This document shows, in pieces, positions 1 to 7,125 of a DNA stretch of 64,000 bases (the stretch's first letter is position 1; every line of letters starts with the position of its first letter). Origin of the DNA: Streptomyces sp. NBC_00258 (lineage in GTDB: Bacteria; Actinomycetota; Actinomycetes; Streptomycetales; Streptomycetaceae). Location of the stretch: assembly GCF_036182465.1 (NCBI RefSeq), contig NZ_CP108081.1, positions 10,478,001 to 10,542,000 of the forward strand, in the 5' to 3' direction. Both the position numbers and the translations under genes were made by a program. The notes below the pieces were generated by a model, which was not told where the DNA came from, did not search any database, and saw only the letters and a program-made list of their open reading frames with translations.

Positions 1-198
1 CTTGTAGTCGGCCCCCTTCAGGGCCCCGGAACCGGCGAGGATCGTCTGGAGGGTCTTGGCCTGGTCGCCGATGGTCAGCGTGACCTCCGAGGAGCCGCCG
101 GCCGAGTCCGCGGCGGAATCCCCTCCGCAGCCCGTCACCGTCAGCAGGGCGCTCAGACCGAGAGCGGCGGCGAGCGTACGGAAGATGGTGCGCTTCAC
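1..198 (-). CDS. Sulfonate-type ABC transporter substrate-binding lipoprotein (C-terminus beyond window)
   Basis: Only the first 66 codons are present. The start is GTG, overlapping the upstream ATPase stop as GTGA, with GAAGGGAA a few bases upstream. The N-terminus is a lipoprotein signal: KR, a hydrophobic core, then the lipobox LTVTGC, so the protein should be lipid-anchored outside the membrane. The first mature segment (VTLTIGDQAKTLQTILAGSG) is typical of SsuA/TauA/NrtA-type solute-binding proteins, which deliver sulfonates, taurine or related anions to the permease encoded just upstream. The exact ligand cannot be read from this fragment. Confidence 0.8.
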   Translation of the reverse strand, partial: MKRTIFRTLAAALGLSALLTVTGCGGDSAADSAGGSSEVTLTIGDQAKTLQTILAGSGALKGADYK

Positions 199-977
199 GA
201 GGGGTTCCCTTCGGGGGTACGGGAGTTGGGGACGTCGGAGGTACCGGTGTGGGTGACGCCGAGCCAGCCGAGCAGGCGGGCGCGGAGCGTGACGAACTCG
301 GGGGCGGTCAGATCGCGGGGGCGTGGCAGCTCGACGGTGATCTCGTGGGCGATGCGCCCCTCGTCCATCACCAGCACCCGGTCGGCGAGCAGCAGCGCCT
401 CCTCCACGTCATGCGTGACCAGGAGGATCGCGCAGCCGTGCCGCTCCCACAGCTCGGCGACGAGCTGCTGCACCTTGCCCCGGGTCAGTGCGTCCAACGC
501 GCCGAACGGCTCGTCCAGGAGCAGGAGTTCGGGCTCGCGGACGAGGGCGCGGGCCAGCGAGACCCGCTGCGCCTGACCGCCGGAGAGCGTCTTGGGCCAG
601 ACGGTGGCCCGCTCGGCGATCCCGACCTCGTCCAGTGCCTTGTCGGCCAGCGCCCGGTCGGGCCGGCCGGGCAGCCCGAGTACGACATTGCGCCACACCT
701 TCAGCCAGGGCAGCAGCCGCGGCGACTGGAACGCGGCGCTGCGCCGGGCGGGCACGGTCACCTCGCCGCCGATCTCGTCGTCGAGCCCGGCCAGGATGCG
801 CAGCAGGGTCGACTTGCCGCAGCCGCTGTGGCCGAGCAGGGCCACGAACTCGCCCTCACGGATGTCGAGATCGAGCTCGTGCAGCACGGTGTTGCCGTCG
901 AAGGCGCGGGACAGCCCCCGGATCTCGACACTGTTCTGCACTGCCGTCTCAGTCTTGGTCACGGTGTTCGCGGTCAT
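195..977 (-). CDS. ABC transporter ATP-binding protein, sulfonate/nitrate/taurine type
   Basis: A 260-residue ATPase that energises uptake by the adjacent permease. Visible motifs are Walker A GHSGCGKST, Q-loop AFQSPRLLPW, signature LSGGQAQRVSLARA, Walker B LLLLDEPFGALD and the switch histidine in LLVTHDVEEAL. This is the SsuB/TauB/NrtD pattern. ATG at 977 was chosen because GAGG lies 7 bases upstream; a GTG six bases earlier overlaps the permease stop but is too close to that site. The gene overlaps the lipoprotein start by GTGA, so translation is probably coupled. A longer open frame continues upstream but is antisense noise in the permease region. Confidence 0.9.
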   Translation of the reverse strand: MTANTVTKTETAVQNSVEIRGLSRAFDGNTVLHELDLDIREGEFVALLGHSGCGKSTLLRILAGLDDEIGGEVTVPARRSAAFQSPRLLPWLKVWRNVVLGLPGRPDRALADKALDEVGIAERATVWPKTLSGGQAQRVSLARALVREPELLLLDEPFGALDALTRGKVQQLVAELWERHGCAILLVTHDVEEALLLADRVLVMDEGRIAHEITVELPRPRDLTAPEFVTLRARLLGWLGVTHTGTSDVPNSRTPEGNPS

Positions 978-979
978 GG

Positions 980-1864
980 TCACGCCTCGCCGTCGAAGGA
1001 GGCACGCCAGCTCAACAGGCGGCGCGAGAGGACGCGTACGGCGAAGTCGCAGGCCAGGCCGAGCAGCGCGTACACGGCGAGGCACAGCACGATGACGTCC
1101 GTACGGAAGTACTGCTGGGCGTTGCTCATCAGATAGCCGAGCCCGGCGTCGGCGTTGATCTGCTCGGCGAAGACGAGGGCGAGCCAGGCGGTGGAGAGGG
1201 CGTACCGGAGTCCCACGAGGGCACCGGGCAGCGCGCTCGGCAGGATGACGTACCGGATCAGACCGAGCCTGCCGAGCCCCATCATCCGTGCGGCTTCGAC
1301 GAGTTGGGCGTCGGTGGAGCGGATGCCGCCGTAGATGTTGAAGTACAGCGGGTAGGTCACACCGAGGGCCACCAGTGCGATCTTCGGGGTCTCCTCGATG
1401 CCGAACCAGACGATGAACAACGGGATCAGACCGACCCACGGGATCGCCCGGAACATGCCCATGGAGGAGTCGATGACGTCCTCCCCGAGCCTGAACAGCC
1501 CGGCGAGCAGGGACAGCGACAGCGCGACCGTGCCTCCGATGAGGAAGCCGGTCGCCGCCCGGCGCCCGGACGCGGCGATGGCGTCGGGCAGTTCGCCGGT
1601 CTTCGTCAGCTCGACGGCCTGGCGTACGACATCCACGGGCGAGGCGAGCACGGACTCGGGGAGCACGCCGGTGGCGGAGCCCAGGAACCACAGGAGCACC
1701 AGTCCGACCGGTCCGGCGGCCCGGCGTACGGAACGGGGGACGGACAGGCGGCGGCGGGGGAGATGCGCCGTACCGCGGATGGTGACGCGGGCGGGTGAGG
1801 GCTCGGCGGGTGGTTCGGGCTTCTCCAGTACGGGGGCTGTCACCCCGATCTGTTTCGTCGGCAT
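980..1864 (-). CDS. ABC transporter permease, sulfonate/nitrate/taurine type
   Basis: A 294-residue inner-membrane permease with about six hydrophobic segments and the binding-protein-dependent transport loop (EAARMMGLGRLGLIRYVILP), the coupling helix that contacts the ATPase. It belongs to the SsuC/TauC family. ATG 1864 is preceded by GAGAGGAAG at good spacing. An in-frame ATG at 1918 overlaps the rhodanese stop as TGATG but has no ribosome-binding site, so it is the less likely start. The first 60 residues are polar and probably cytoplasmic. It lies between the rhodanese and ATPase genes in one operon. Confidence 0.87.
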   Translation of the reverse strand: MPTKQIGVTAPVLEKPEPPAEPSPARVTIRGTAHLPRRRLSVPRSVRRAAGPVGLVLLWFLGSATGVLPESVLASPVDVVRQAVELTKTGELPDAIAASGRRAATGFLIGGTVALSLSLLAGLFRLGEDVIDSSMGMFRAIPWVGLIPLFIVWFGIEETPKIALVALGVTYPLYFNIYGGIRSTDAQLVEAARMMGLGRLGLIRYVILPSALPGALVGLRYALSTAWLALVFAEQINADAGLGYLMSNAQQYFRTDVIVLCLAVYALLGLACDFAVRVLSRRLLSWRASFDGEA

Positions 1865-1917
1865 GGCGGTCTTCCTCTCGGGACGGCCGAAGGCGGTTCG
1901 GGACTGCTCGGTGCGCA

Positions 1918-2806
1918 TCAGGACGGCAGGGAACCGGTCGCGGCCGGGCGGGCGGGATCGGCGGACCAGGCCGACCAGGAGCCGGGGAAGAGCGTCGCGT
2001 CGAACCCGGCGATCGCGAGGGCCGCGATCTGGTGGGCCGCGGTGACACTGGACCCGCAGTACACGCCGATCCCGGCCGCGTCACCGGCGCCGTGGTCCTC
2101 GAACCGTTTGCGCAGCACCTCGGGCGGCAGGAACGTCCCGTCGGCCGCGAGGTTCTCGCCGGTCGGAGCGGAGACAGCGCCCGGGATGTGACCCGCGCGA
2201 GGGTCGACCGGCTCCTGCTCGCCGCGATAGCGCTCCCCGGCGCGGGCGTCCAACAGCAGCCCCGTGACGGCCAGTTGAGCCGCGCCGTCCGCGTTTGTCA
2301 CAGGCAGTCCGCCCGGCCGGAGGACGATGTCGTCCGGCTCCGGCGCATCGAGGTCCGGCCTCGGCGCATCCGTATCCGGCTTTGTCGCGCCCGGGCCCCG
2401 ACTCCAGCGGCAGCCCCGCCGCCCGCCACGCGCCCAACGCCCCGTCCAGCAGGGTCACTTCCGGAACTCCGGCCCAGCGCAGCAGCCACCAGGCGCGGGC
2501 CGCTGCCGTGTTGCCCAGGTCGTCGTACACGACAACCGGCCGCCCCTCCTTGAGGCCCCAACTCCGCGCAGCCGCCTGCAGATCCGCGAGGTCCGGCAGT
2601 GGATGACGGCCGCCCTCCGGGCTCGGCGGACCGGCCAGTTCGCGGTCCAGGTCGACGTACACCGCCCCCGGAATGTGAGCGGCCGTGTAGTGGTCCCGGC
2701 CGTGCGGGTCGCCCAGCGCCCAGCGCACGTCGAGCAGTACGGGCGGCTGCCCGGAGTCGAGCAGCTCGCGCAGTTCCGCGACCGTCGTCGTCACCCGGGC
2801 GCTCAT
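1918..2806 (-). pseudogene. Two-domain sulfurtransferase (rhodanese), frameshifted
   Basis: Two rhodanese domains are encoded in different frames. The first (from ATG 2806, AELRELLDSGQPPVLLDVRW) is the inactive N-terminal domain. The second carries the active-site loop VYCGSSVTAAH, with the cysteine that accepts sulfane sulfur from thiosulfate or 3-mercaptopyruvate. The 889-base span equals 296 codons plus one base. Reading one fewer G in the run near 2390-2395 gives continuous protein (ESGPGATKPDTDAPRPD), so one base has been inserted, either by real mutation or by sequencing error. ATG overlaps the preceding hydrolase stop as ATGA. Its place in a sulfonate operon suggests a role in sulfur transfer. 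Confidence 0.8.
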
Positions 2807-3513
2807 GCGAGGCCCTCCGCGATCGCGGGCAGCTCGGGGGAGAGGCGCAGCCGCTCCAGGAAGAGCACGACCGTGGCGGCGGCGGTGCGGTGCAGCGCGT
2901 CGTTGAGCACGTCGTGTCGGCCGCCGTTGAAGGTCACGGTCCGTACGCCGGCGTGTCCCTCGTACGCGCTGAGTGCATCGGCGAGCGGACTCACCGCGTC
3001 CTCGGCCCCGTGCAGGGCCAGCACCGGAACCCGTACGAGATCCAGGCGCGGCTCCGGCAGGTCCGGGGCCGTGTCCAGTGCCCCGCGCCGGAAGCCCGGG
3101 TCGTTCGTGAGGCGGGCCCGGTGCGTCGGGCAGGCGGTGCGTGCCTCGGCCTCGGCCTCCCAACTCCCGGACGTCCAGGGGGCGGTGGGCAGACCGGCCA
3201 GAATCAGCGCGTCGATCCCCGGGGTCTGTTCGGCGGCGAGCCGAGAGGCGTACAGGGCGCCCGTGTCCGAGCCGACCAGCACCTTCGGGCCGGGCAGGGA
3301 CTCGTCGGCGAGGAGCTTGGCCGCCTCGTCGAGTACGGACGGATCGGCGGCCGGGTCACCGAGGGCACGCACGCGATAGGCGTCGAAGGCGAGACGGCGG
3401 CCGAACCGCTCGTACACACCACCGTGCTCGCCCCGGCCGGCCAGCACGATCAACGTGCCGCGGGCGGCGAGGCCTTCGGGTTCGTCCCAGGAGGTGGACA
3501 GCGAGGAGGGCAT
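2803..3513 (-). CDS. Alpha/beta hydrolase family protein
   Basis: About 236 residues with an alpha/beta-hydrolase layout: early strand TLIVLAGRGEHGGVYERFG, nucleophile region VLVGSDTGALYASRLA where GSDTG replaces the usual GxSxG, a late acid in VLALHGAEDAVSPLAD, and histidine in NGGRHDVLND. The middle residue of the elbow is Asp, so the mechanism may differ from a serine esterase. ATG 3513 follows AAGGGAG by 10 bases. It is the first structural gene of the sulfonate-type operon, 146 bases after the leader peptide stop, and overlaps the rhodanese start. The substrate is unknown. Confidence 0.72.
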   Translation of the reverse strand: MPSSLSTSWDEPEGLAARGTLIVLAGRGEHGGVYERFGRRLAFDAYRVRALGDPAADPSVLDEAAKLLADESLPGPKVLVGSDTGALYASRLAAEQTPGIDALILAGLPTAPWTSGSWEAEAEARTACPTHRARLTNDPGFRRGALDTAPDLPEPRLDLVRVPVLALHGAEDAVSPLADALSAYEGHAGVRTVTFNGGRHDVLNDALHRTAAATVVLFLERLRLSPELPAIAEGLA

Positions 3514-3638
3514 GAGGAAGCAACTCCCTTGTTCAGGGCAGGGGAAAGGAGGACCGCAGGAGCGAAAAGGGGAGGCGCGGCAGCCTGCCGACACGTGTCA
3601 GGGCAGGGGAGACACGATCAGTGGAGGCCGAGCGGGAA

Positions 3639-3653
3639 CGCCGGTGACCGGCG
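3639..3653 (-). promoter_or_regulatory. Hairpin immediately after leader peptide, candidate attenuator
   Basis: The 7-base perfect inverted repeat CGCCGGT / ACCGGCG around one central base begins six bases after the leader stop codon on the minus strand. The position fits a structure whose folding responds to ribosome stalling on the leader. No uridine tract follows, so it would act by an alternative fold or Rho rather than as a simple intrinsic terminator. Confidence 0.5.
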
Positions 3654-3658
3654 GGGAA

Positions 3659-3745
3659 TCAACGACAGCGCGCGCTGCACGCCACGCCGAAGTCGATGAC
3701 TCGGCGCTGCGTCAGAAGGGCAGCGGAAGCGGTCGTGGGAACCAT
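3659..3745 (-). CDS. Cysteine-type leader peptide of the sulfur operon
   Basis: A 28-codon ORF. It ends LTQRRVIDFGVACSARCR, matching the actinobacterial leader-peptide pattern LTxRxxxDxxxVxSAxC that commonly precedes sulfur-assimilation genes. Two cysteine codons (TGC, TGT) sit 6 and 2 codons before the stop. It lies upstream of the hydrolase/rhodanese/ABC operon on the same strand and is followed by a hairpin. Inferred role: ribosome pausing at the Cys codons when cysteinyl-tRNA is scarce changes the downstream fold and raises operon expression. The start codon has only a weak upstream purine stretch (GATGA). Confidence 0.75.
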   Translation of the reverse strand: MVPTTASAALLTQRRVIDFGVACSARCR

Positions 3746-3790
3746 GGGTTCATCATGACCGGCCGGGGCGGATTCCGTCCAACGACGATT

Positions 3791-3827
3791 CCGCATCGAA
3801 ATCGATCAGCTATCGCGATCGGTGCGG
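3791..3827. promoter_or_regulatory. Inverted repeat in divergent promoter region, candidate LysR operator
   Basis: Arms CCGCATCGAAATCGAT and ATCGCGATCGGTGCGG match at 12 of 16 positions around a 5-base spacer. The element lies between the LysR gene and the divergent sulfur operon and contains an ATCGAT...ATCGCGAT core of the interrupted-dyad kind bound by LysR regulators. Binding is inferred. Confidence 0.5.
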
Positions 3828-3848
3828 GAGGCGGGCTACGGTCGCCGT

Positions 3849-4706
3849 ATGCCCCAACCTGTCCTGGACATCGTGGCCCTGCGCAGCCTGACCGCGATAG
3901 CCGACTGCGGCGGTTTCCACCGTGCGGCCCACTCCCTCGCCCTGAGTCAGTCCGCGGTCAGCCAGCATGTGCGCAGGCTGGAGAAGACGCTGGGGAGCCC
4001 GGTCGTCGAACGCGAGGGCCGGGGTACGCGGTTCACCCCGGAGGGACGGCTCCTCGTGGAGCAGGCCCGCCGCATCCTCGCCGTCCACGACGAGGCCGTG
4101 CGGGTACTGCTCGACACCGAGGGCGACACCGTCACCATCGGGTCCACCGAGCACGCCGCCGACCAGTTCCTGCCCCGGCTGACCGCGGCCGTCCAGGAGG
4201 TGCGGCCCGGCTGCCGGGTGCGCTTCCGCATCGACCGCTCGGCACGGCTCGTCGAGGCCGTGGAGCGCGGCAGCGTGGACGTCGCGGTGTATGTGACGGA
4301 GGCGGCGGCCACCGAGGGGACTCCGGTCGGCGGTCTCCCGCTGACCTGGCACGCCACTCCCGGCTGGACGCCGCCGACGGCGCCAGCCCCGGTCCCGCTG
4401 GTCGCCATCGAGGACCCGTGCGCGATCCGCCGCCGGGCCATCGCGACCCTCGCCGCGCACGGCGTCGCCGCCACGGTCGTCGGCGACGCCGGCTATCTCG
4501 CGGGGGTGCTCGACGTGGCGCGCACGGGCGTGGGCGTAGCGCTCCTGGCCGCGGTCGGGCCCGCGCCGGACGGACTGAGCCCGTACGACGGACTGCCGTC
4601 GGTCACACCGATCCCGATGAGCGCACTGGCCCGGCCGGGCGCAGACCCGGCGACGGTCGCGGCGGCGTTCGAGGCCGTACGGAACCTGCTGCGCCCGGCG
4701 GGCTGA
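3849..4706 (+). CDS. LysR-family transcriptional regulator
   Basis: 285 residues. The N-terminal winged helix-turn-helix (LTAIADCGGFHRAAHSLALS then QSAVSQHVRRLEKTLG) is classic LysR, followed by a substrate-binding-like effector domain. ATG 3849 is used; an in-frame GTG at 3822 is possible, and there is no close ribosome-binding site for the ATG. It is transcribed away from the sulfonate-type operon, and an imperfect dyad lies in the shared intergenic region. The neighbours suggest that it activates or represses the ABC operon in response to a sulfur compound. Confidence 0.88.
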   Translation: MPQPVLDIVALRSLTAIADCGGFHRAAHSLALSQSAVSQHVRRLEKTLGSPVVEREGRGTRFTPEGRLLVEQARRILAVHDEAVRVLLDTEGDTVTIGSTEHAADQFLPRLTAAVQEVRPGCRVRFRIDRSARLVEAVERGSVDVAVYVTEAAATEGTPVGGLPLTWHATPGWTPPTAPAPVPLVAIEDPCAIRRRAIATLAAHGVAATVVGDAGYLAGVLDVARTGVGVALLAAVGPAPDGLSPYDGLPSVTPIPMSALARPGADPATVAAAFEAVRNLLRPAG

Positions 4707-4746
4707 CTCGGTCCTCGCCGGGAGACGCGGCTCTTGGCGGGGTGCC

Positions 4747-5187
4747 TCAGTCCTTGGCCAGCATGCGGGCCAGTACGGCGCGCTGCAGCGGGCGTACCTC
4801 GCCGTGCAGGTCGCGGCCCTTGCCGGTGAGGGCCACCCAGACCCCGCGGCGGTCCTCCTGGCAGACGCTCCGCTCCACCAGGCCCTCCTTCTCCAGGCGG
4901 CCGATGAGGCGGGAGAGGGCGCTCTGGCTCAGATGGACCCGGTCGGCGATGTTCTGCACCCGGCACTGGTCGACCGGGCCCGAGCCGGTGCCTGTGCTCG
5001 ACTGCGAGTCGGAGTCCGGGCCCGCGGTCGCCGTGCCCGACGCGAGGATGTCGAGCACCTCGAAGTCACTGGCGCCGAGGCCGTGCGGATGGAGCTCGCG
5101 GTCGATCTCGCACATGGTGCGCGCGTGCACCGACAGGATGTCCCGCCACTGGTCCTCGAGCCGGGGAGCGACCTTCTCTGCTGCCAT
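4747..5187 (-). CDS. MarR-family transcriptional regulator
   Basis: 146 residues with a MarR winged-helix core: QNIADRVHLSQSALSRLIGR (recognition helix), then EKEGLVERSVCQEDRRGVWV (wing). The N-terminal half has the usual dimerisation helices, with a Ser/Gly/Thr-rich loop at about residues 58-74 that looks like an insertion. ATG 5187 gives the family-typical N-terminus; an in-frame upstream ATG at 5226 lies inside the proposed operator. It runs in the same direction as the glyoxalase gene upstream, and a nested palindrome sits between them. Confidence 0.87.
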   Translation of the reverse strand: MAAEKVAPRLEDQWRDILSVHARTMCEIDRELHPHGLGASDFEVLDILASGTATAGPDSDSQSSTGTGSGPVDQCRVQNIADRVHLSQSALSRLIGRLEKEGLVERSVCQEDRRGVWVALTGKGRDLHGEVRPLQRAVLARMLAKD

Positions 5188-5223
5188 ATCCGCACGGTAA
5201 CAGAGAAAGCGTTCATTGTTTAC

Positions 5224-5253
5224 CATGCAACTAGTGCATTTGCATGGAGTTGC
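5224..5253. promoter_or_regulatory. Nested inverted repeats, candidate MarR operator
   Basis: GCAACT (5227-5232) pairs with AGTTGC (5248-5253), CATGCA (5224-5229) with TGCATG (5241-5246), and ATGCA (5225-5229) with TGCAT (5235-5239). It lies just upstream of the MarR start. The core ATGCAACTAG recurs exactly upstream of the second MarR gene of the window (63436-63445), which supports a MarR-type site. Confidence 0.55.
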
Positions 5254-5262
5254 TCACCTTGC

Positions 5263-5613
5263 TCAGGACGCCTCCTGGATGAGACCGACGTCGTTGCCGT
5301 CCGCGTCCTTCACGGAGGCGATCAGCGTGCCGCCCCCGACGTCCTGGATGTCCTGGACCACCTCGGCGCCCGCGTCGACGAGACCGGCGAGGCTCGCCTT
5401 GATGTCGCCGACGTGCCAGTAGGGGACGGGCGCCGTCAGGCCCTTCGCGTGACCGTTGGGGTCGAGCCCGACCTCCGGCCCGCCGGGGGCCCGGAAGCCC
5501 ACGTAGTACGCCTCGTCCACGTACGGCTCCACTCCCAGGAGTGTGCCGAACAGGGCCTTGGCCCGGGCGAGGTCCTTGACGGGATAGGTGATGGTCTTGA
5601 GGCCTTCGGCCAT
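5263..5613 (-). CDS. VOC/glyoxalase-superfamily protein
   Basis: 116 residues with one vicinal-oxygen-chelate domain: ITYPVKDLARAKALFGTLLG at the start, PYWHVGDIKASLAGLVDAGA in the middle and SVKDADGNDVGLIQE at the end. Such proteins act as dimers in glyoxalase, dioxygenase or drug-binding roles. ATG 5613 has GAGGAG six bases upstream, whereas the longer GTG start at 5643 has none. It precedes the MarR gene on the same strand and the two are probably coexpressed. The substrate is unknown. Confidence 0.82.
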   Translation of the reverse strand: MAEGLKTITYPVKDLARAKALFGTLLGVEPYVDEAYYVGFRAPGGPEVGLDPNGHAKGLTAPVPYWHVGDIKASLAGLVDAGAEVVQDIQDVGGGTLIASVKDADGNDVGLIQEAS

Positions 5614-5753
5614 GACGGGCTCCTCGGTTGTCGTGATTTCCACCGGCGGTCGTCACCGGTTCGGACCGGTTTCTCGCCGGTGGAATCACGTTATGGCCGA
5701 GGGGCGGGAGCACGCTTCTCCGATCCTGACCGGTCGCCCCGGAGCGCGGATCG

Positions 5754-6338
5754 TCAGCCGGTGAAGATCTCCACGACCGACCAGACGGCGAGCCCGAGCA
5801 TGCACAGCCCGCCGATCCGCTGCACGGTCTTCAGCGGTACGCGCTTGGCGATGAACCGCCCGGCCAGCAGCGCGAGCGCGGAGACCGACATGAGGGCGGC
5901 CGCGGAACCGACGGCCACGGACGCGACGCCGTTGGTGGCCGCGAGGTTGGCGGTCGTGATCTGCGTGAGATCGCCCCACTCGCTGATGAAGACGGCCATG
6001 AAGGCGGTCGTGTAGACGGGCCAGAAGCCGGTGACGGTCCGGCCGCCGGCGTCCTCCTCGTCGTCGTCCCCCGTGCCGCGCAGCAGCATGAAGGCGCCGA
6101 ACGCGAAGAGCGCGGCCGAGACCGACTTGACCGTCCAGTCGGGCAGCAGACCGATGAGGCTTCCGGCGCCGACGGCGATCGCGACGTGCACGACGAACGC
6201 GGTGGACGTACCGAACCACACGTACAGCGGCCGCATACGGGTGCCCATGGCGAGCGACGCGAACATCGTCTTGTCCGGCAGCTCGGCGAGGAAGATCAGC
6301 CCGAAGGCGGTGAGGATCGCCAGTGGGTCGAGATGCAT
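5754..6338 (-). CDS. GDT1/UPF0016 (TMEM165) family manganese/calcium exporter
   Basis: 194 residues, about six membrane segments in two repeats, each with the family signature: ELPDKT near residue 19 and EWGDLTQ near residue 120 (consensus E-x-G-D-[KR]-T). A charged loop (GDDDEEDAGG) separates the halves. The family exports Mn2+ or Ca2+; the bacterial member MneA exports Mn2+. The 5' leader contains a recognisable yybP-ykoY manganese riboswitch, which supports Mn2+ as the substrate. ATG 6338 was chosen because it starts the conserved MHLDPLAILTAFGLIF segment. Confidence 0.88.
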   Translation of the reverse strand: MHLDPLAILTAFGLIFLAELPDKTMFASLAMGTRMRPLYVWFGTSTAFVVHVAIAVGAGSLIGLLPDWTVKSVSAALFAFGAFMLLRGTGDDDEEDAGGRTVTGFWPVYTTAFMAVFISEWGDLTQITTANLAATNGVASVAVGSAAALMSVSALALLAGRFIAKRVPLKTVQRIGGLCMLGLAVWSVVEIFTG

Positions 6339-6455
6339 TCCGGGTGGCTTTCTGTAGGGACCGGGCCCCCGGATCTTCGCGAAGCGCCCTCGACCGGGGC
6401 GACGGGAGAACCGATCGGCCCGGCATGACGGGTGCGCCGCAAGGACTGCGGGCAC

Positions 6456-6580
6456 ATCGATGCCTGGCCGAAGGTCTCGTCCACCCGTGTGATCACACGG
6501 GCCCGGCCACCGGGAACCCGAGGGCTCCAGTGTGTCGACGACCGGTTCGCAGGACTACTCCCCTTCGCAGTCACTCAGTG
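6456..6580 (-). promoter_or_regulatory. yybP-ykoY manganese riboswitch
   Basis: On the minus strand the leader of the cation exporter contains the family's conserved blocks in order: AAGGGGAGTAG, then GGTCGTCGACACACTGG, then the paired element CCCGTGTGATCACACGGG (6484-6501, a perfect palindrome), then GTGGACGAGACCTTCGGC. The first and last blocks form the metal-binding loops in known yybP-ykoY RNAs. Known members sense Mn2+ and turn on exporters such as MntP and UPF0016 proteins. A candidate -10 (TACACT, 6577-6582) lies just upstream. The switching mechanism is not clear; GC-rich repeats between the aptamer and the ATG could mask translation. Confidence 0.85.
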
Positions 6581-6693
6581 TACAGGACACCCATACGACC
6601 TTCGCATGAGCGTGCGGGCGGGGGGTATGCGAAGAACACTCGACGCGGACGGGCAAGGGATGGTCCCGCCCGCGACTCACGAGCGGAACCCTC

Positions 6694-7104
6694 ATGAACG
6701 GCTCACTTCACGAAACGACAAGCTCCGAAGACGCGTCAGAGGCGTCGGACACGTCCGATGTGATCCTGCGCGCTCTGAGCGTCCTGGCCCACAACGGCCT
6801 GGACGGCGACGCGCGGACCCGGCTGGCCGGCACCGAGGTGCTGGTGCCGGCCTCCGACACGGAGACCCGGAAACTGACCCTGCCGGTCATCGGCCGGGCC
6901 GTCCTCGTCTTCACGTCCGAGGAGCGCATGGCGCAGACCCTGCCGGACGTCCAGTGCTACCACCTCGTACCCCTGGGCATGATTCCGGCTCACTGGCCCG
7001 GGCGCGGCCTGGCACTCACCATCGACCCCGGTTCACCCGAGGCCGTGACGCTGTCGGCGGAGGGCGTGCACCTGTTGCTGGGCCCACCCCTGAAAGCCGC
7101 GTGA
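6694..7104 (+). CDS. SseB-like N-terminal domain protein
   Basis: 136 residues, soluble. The core TLPVIGRAVLVFTSEERMAQ and HLVPLGMIPAHWPGRGLALT matches the SseB-type domain that is abundant in actinobacteria, where its role is unknown. The first 25 residues are acidic and Ser/Thr-rich. It stands alone, divergent from the Mn exporter and convergent with the LacI gene. ATG 6694 is preceded by GAGCGGAA. Confidence 0.65.
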   Translation: MNGSLHETTSSEDASEASDTSDVILRALSVLAHNGLDGDARTRLAGTEVLVPASDTETRKLTLPVIGRAVLVFTSEERMAQTLPDVQCYHLVPLGMIPAHWPGRGLALTIDPGSPEAVTLSAEGVHLLLGPPLKAA

Positions 7105-7125
7105 GTCACCCCGGTCTCAGGGGGC

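Noticed and set aside
980..2084. Upstream continuation of the ABC ATPase open frame
   Set aside because: The Arg/Pro-rich sequence has no ABC motif and overlaps the permease and rhodanese coding regions in another frame, typical of shadow frames in high-GC DNA.
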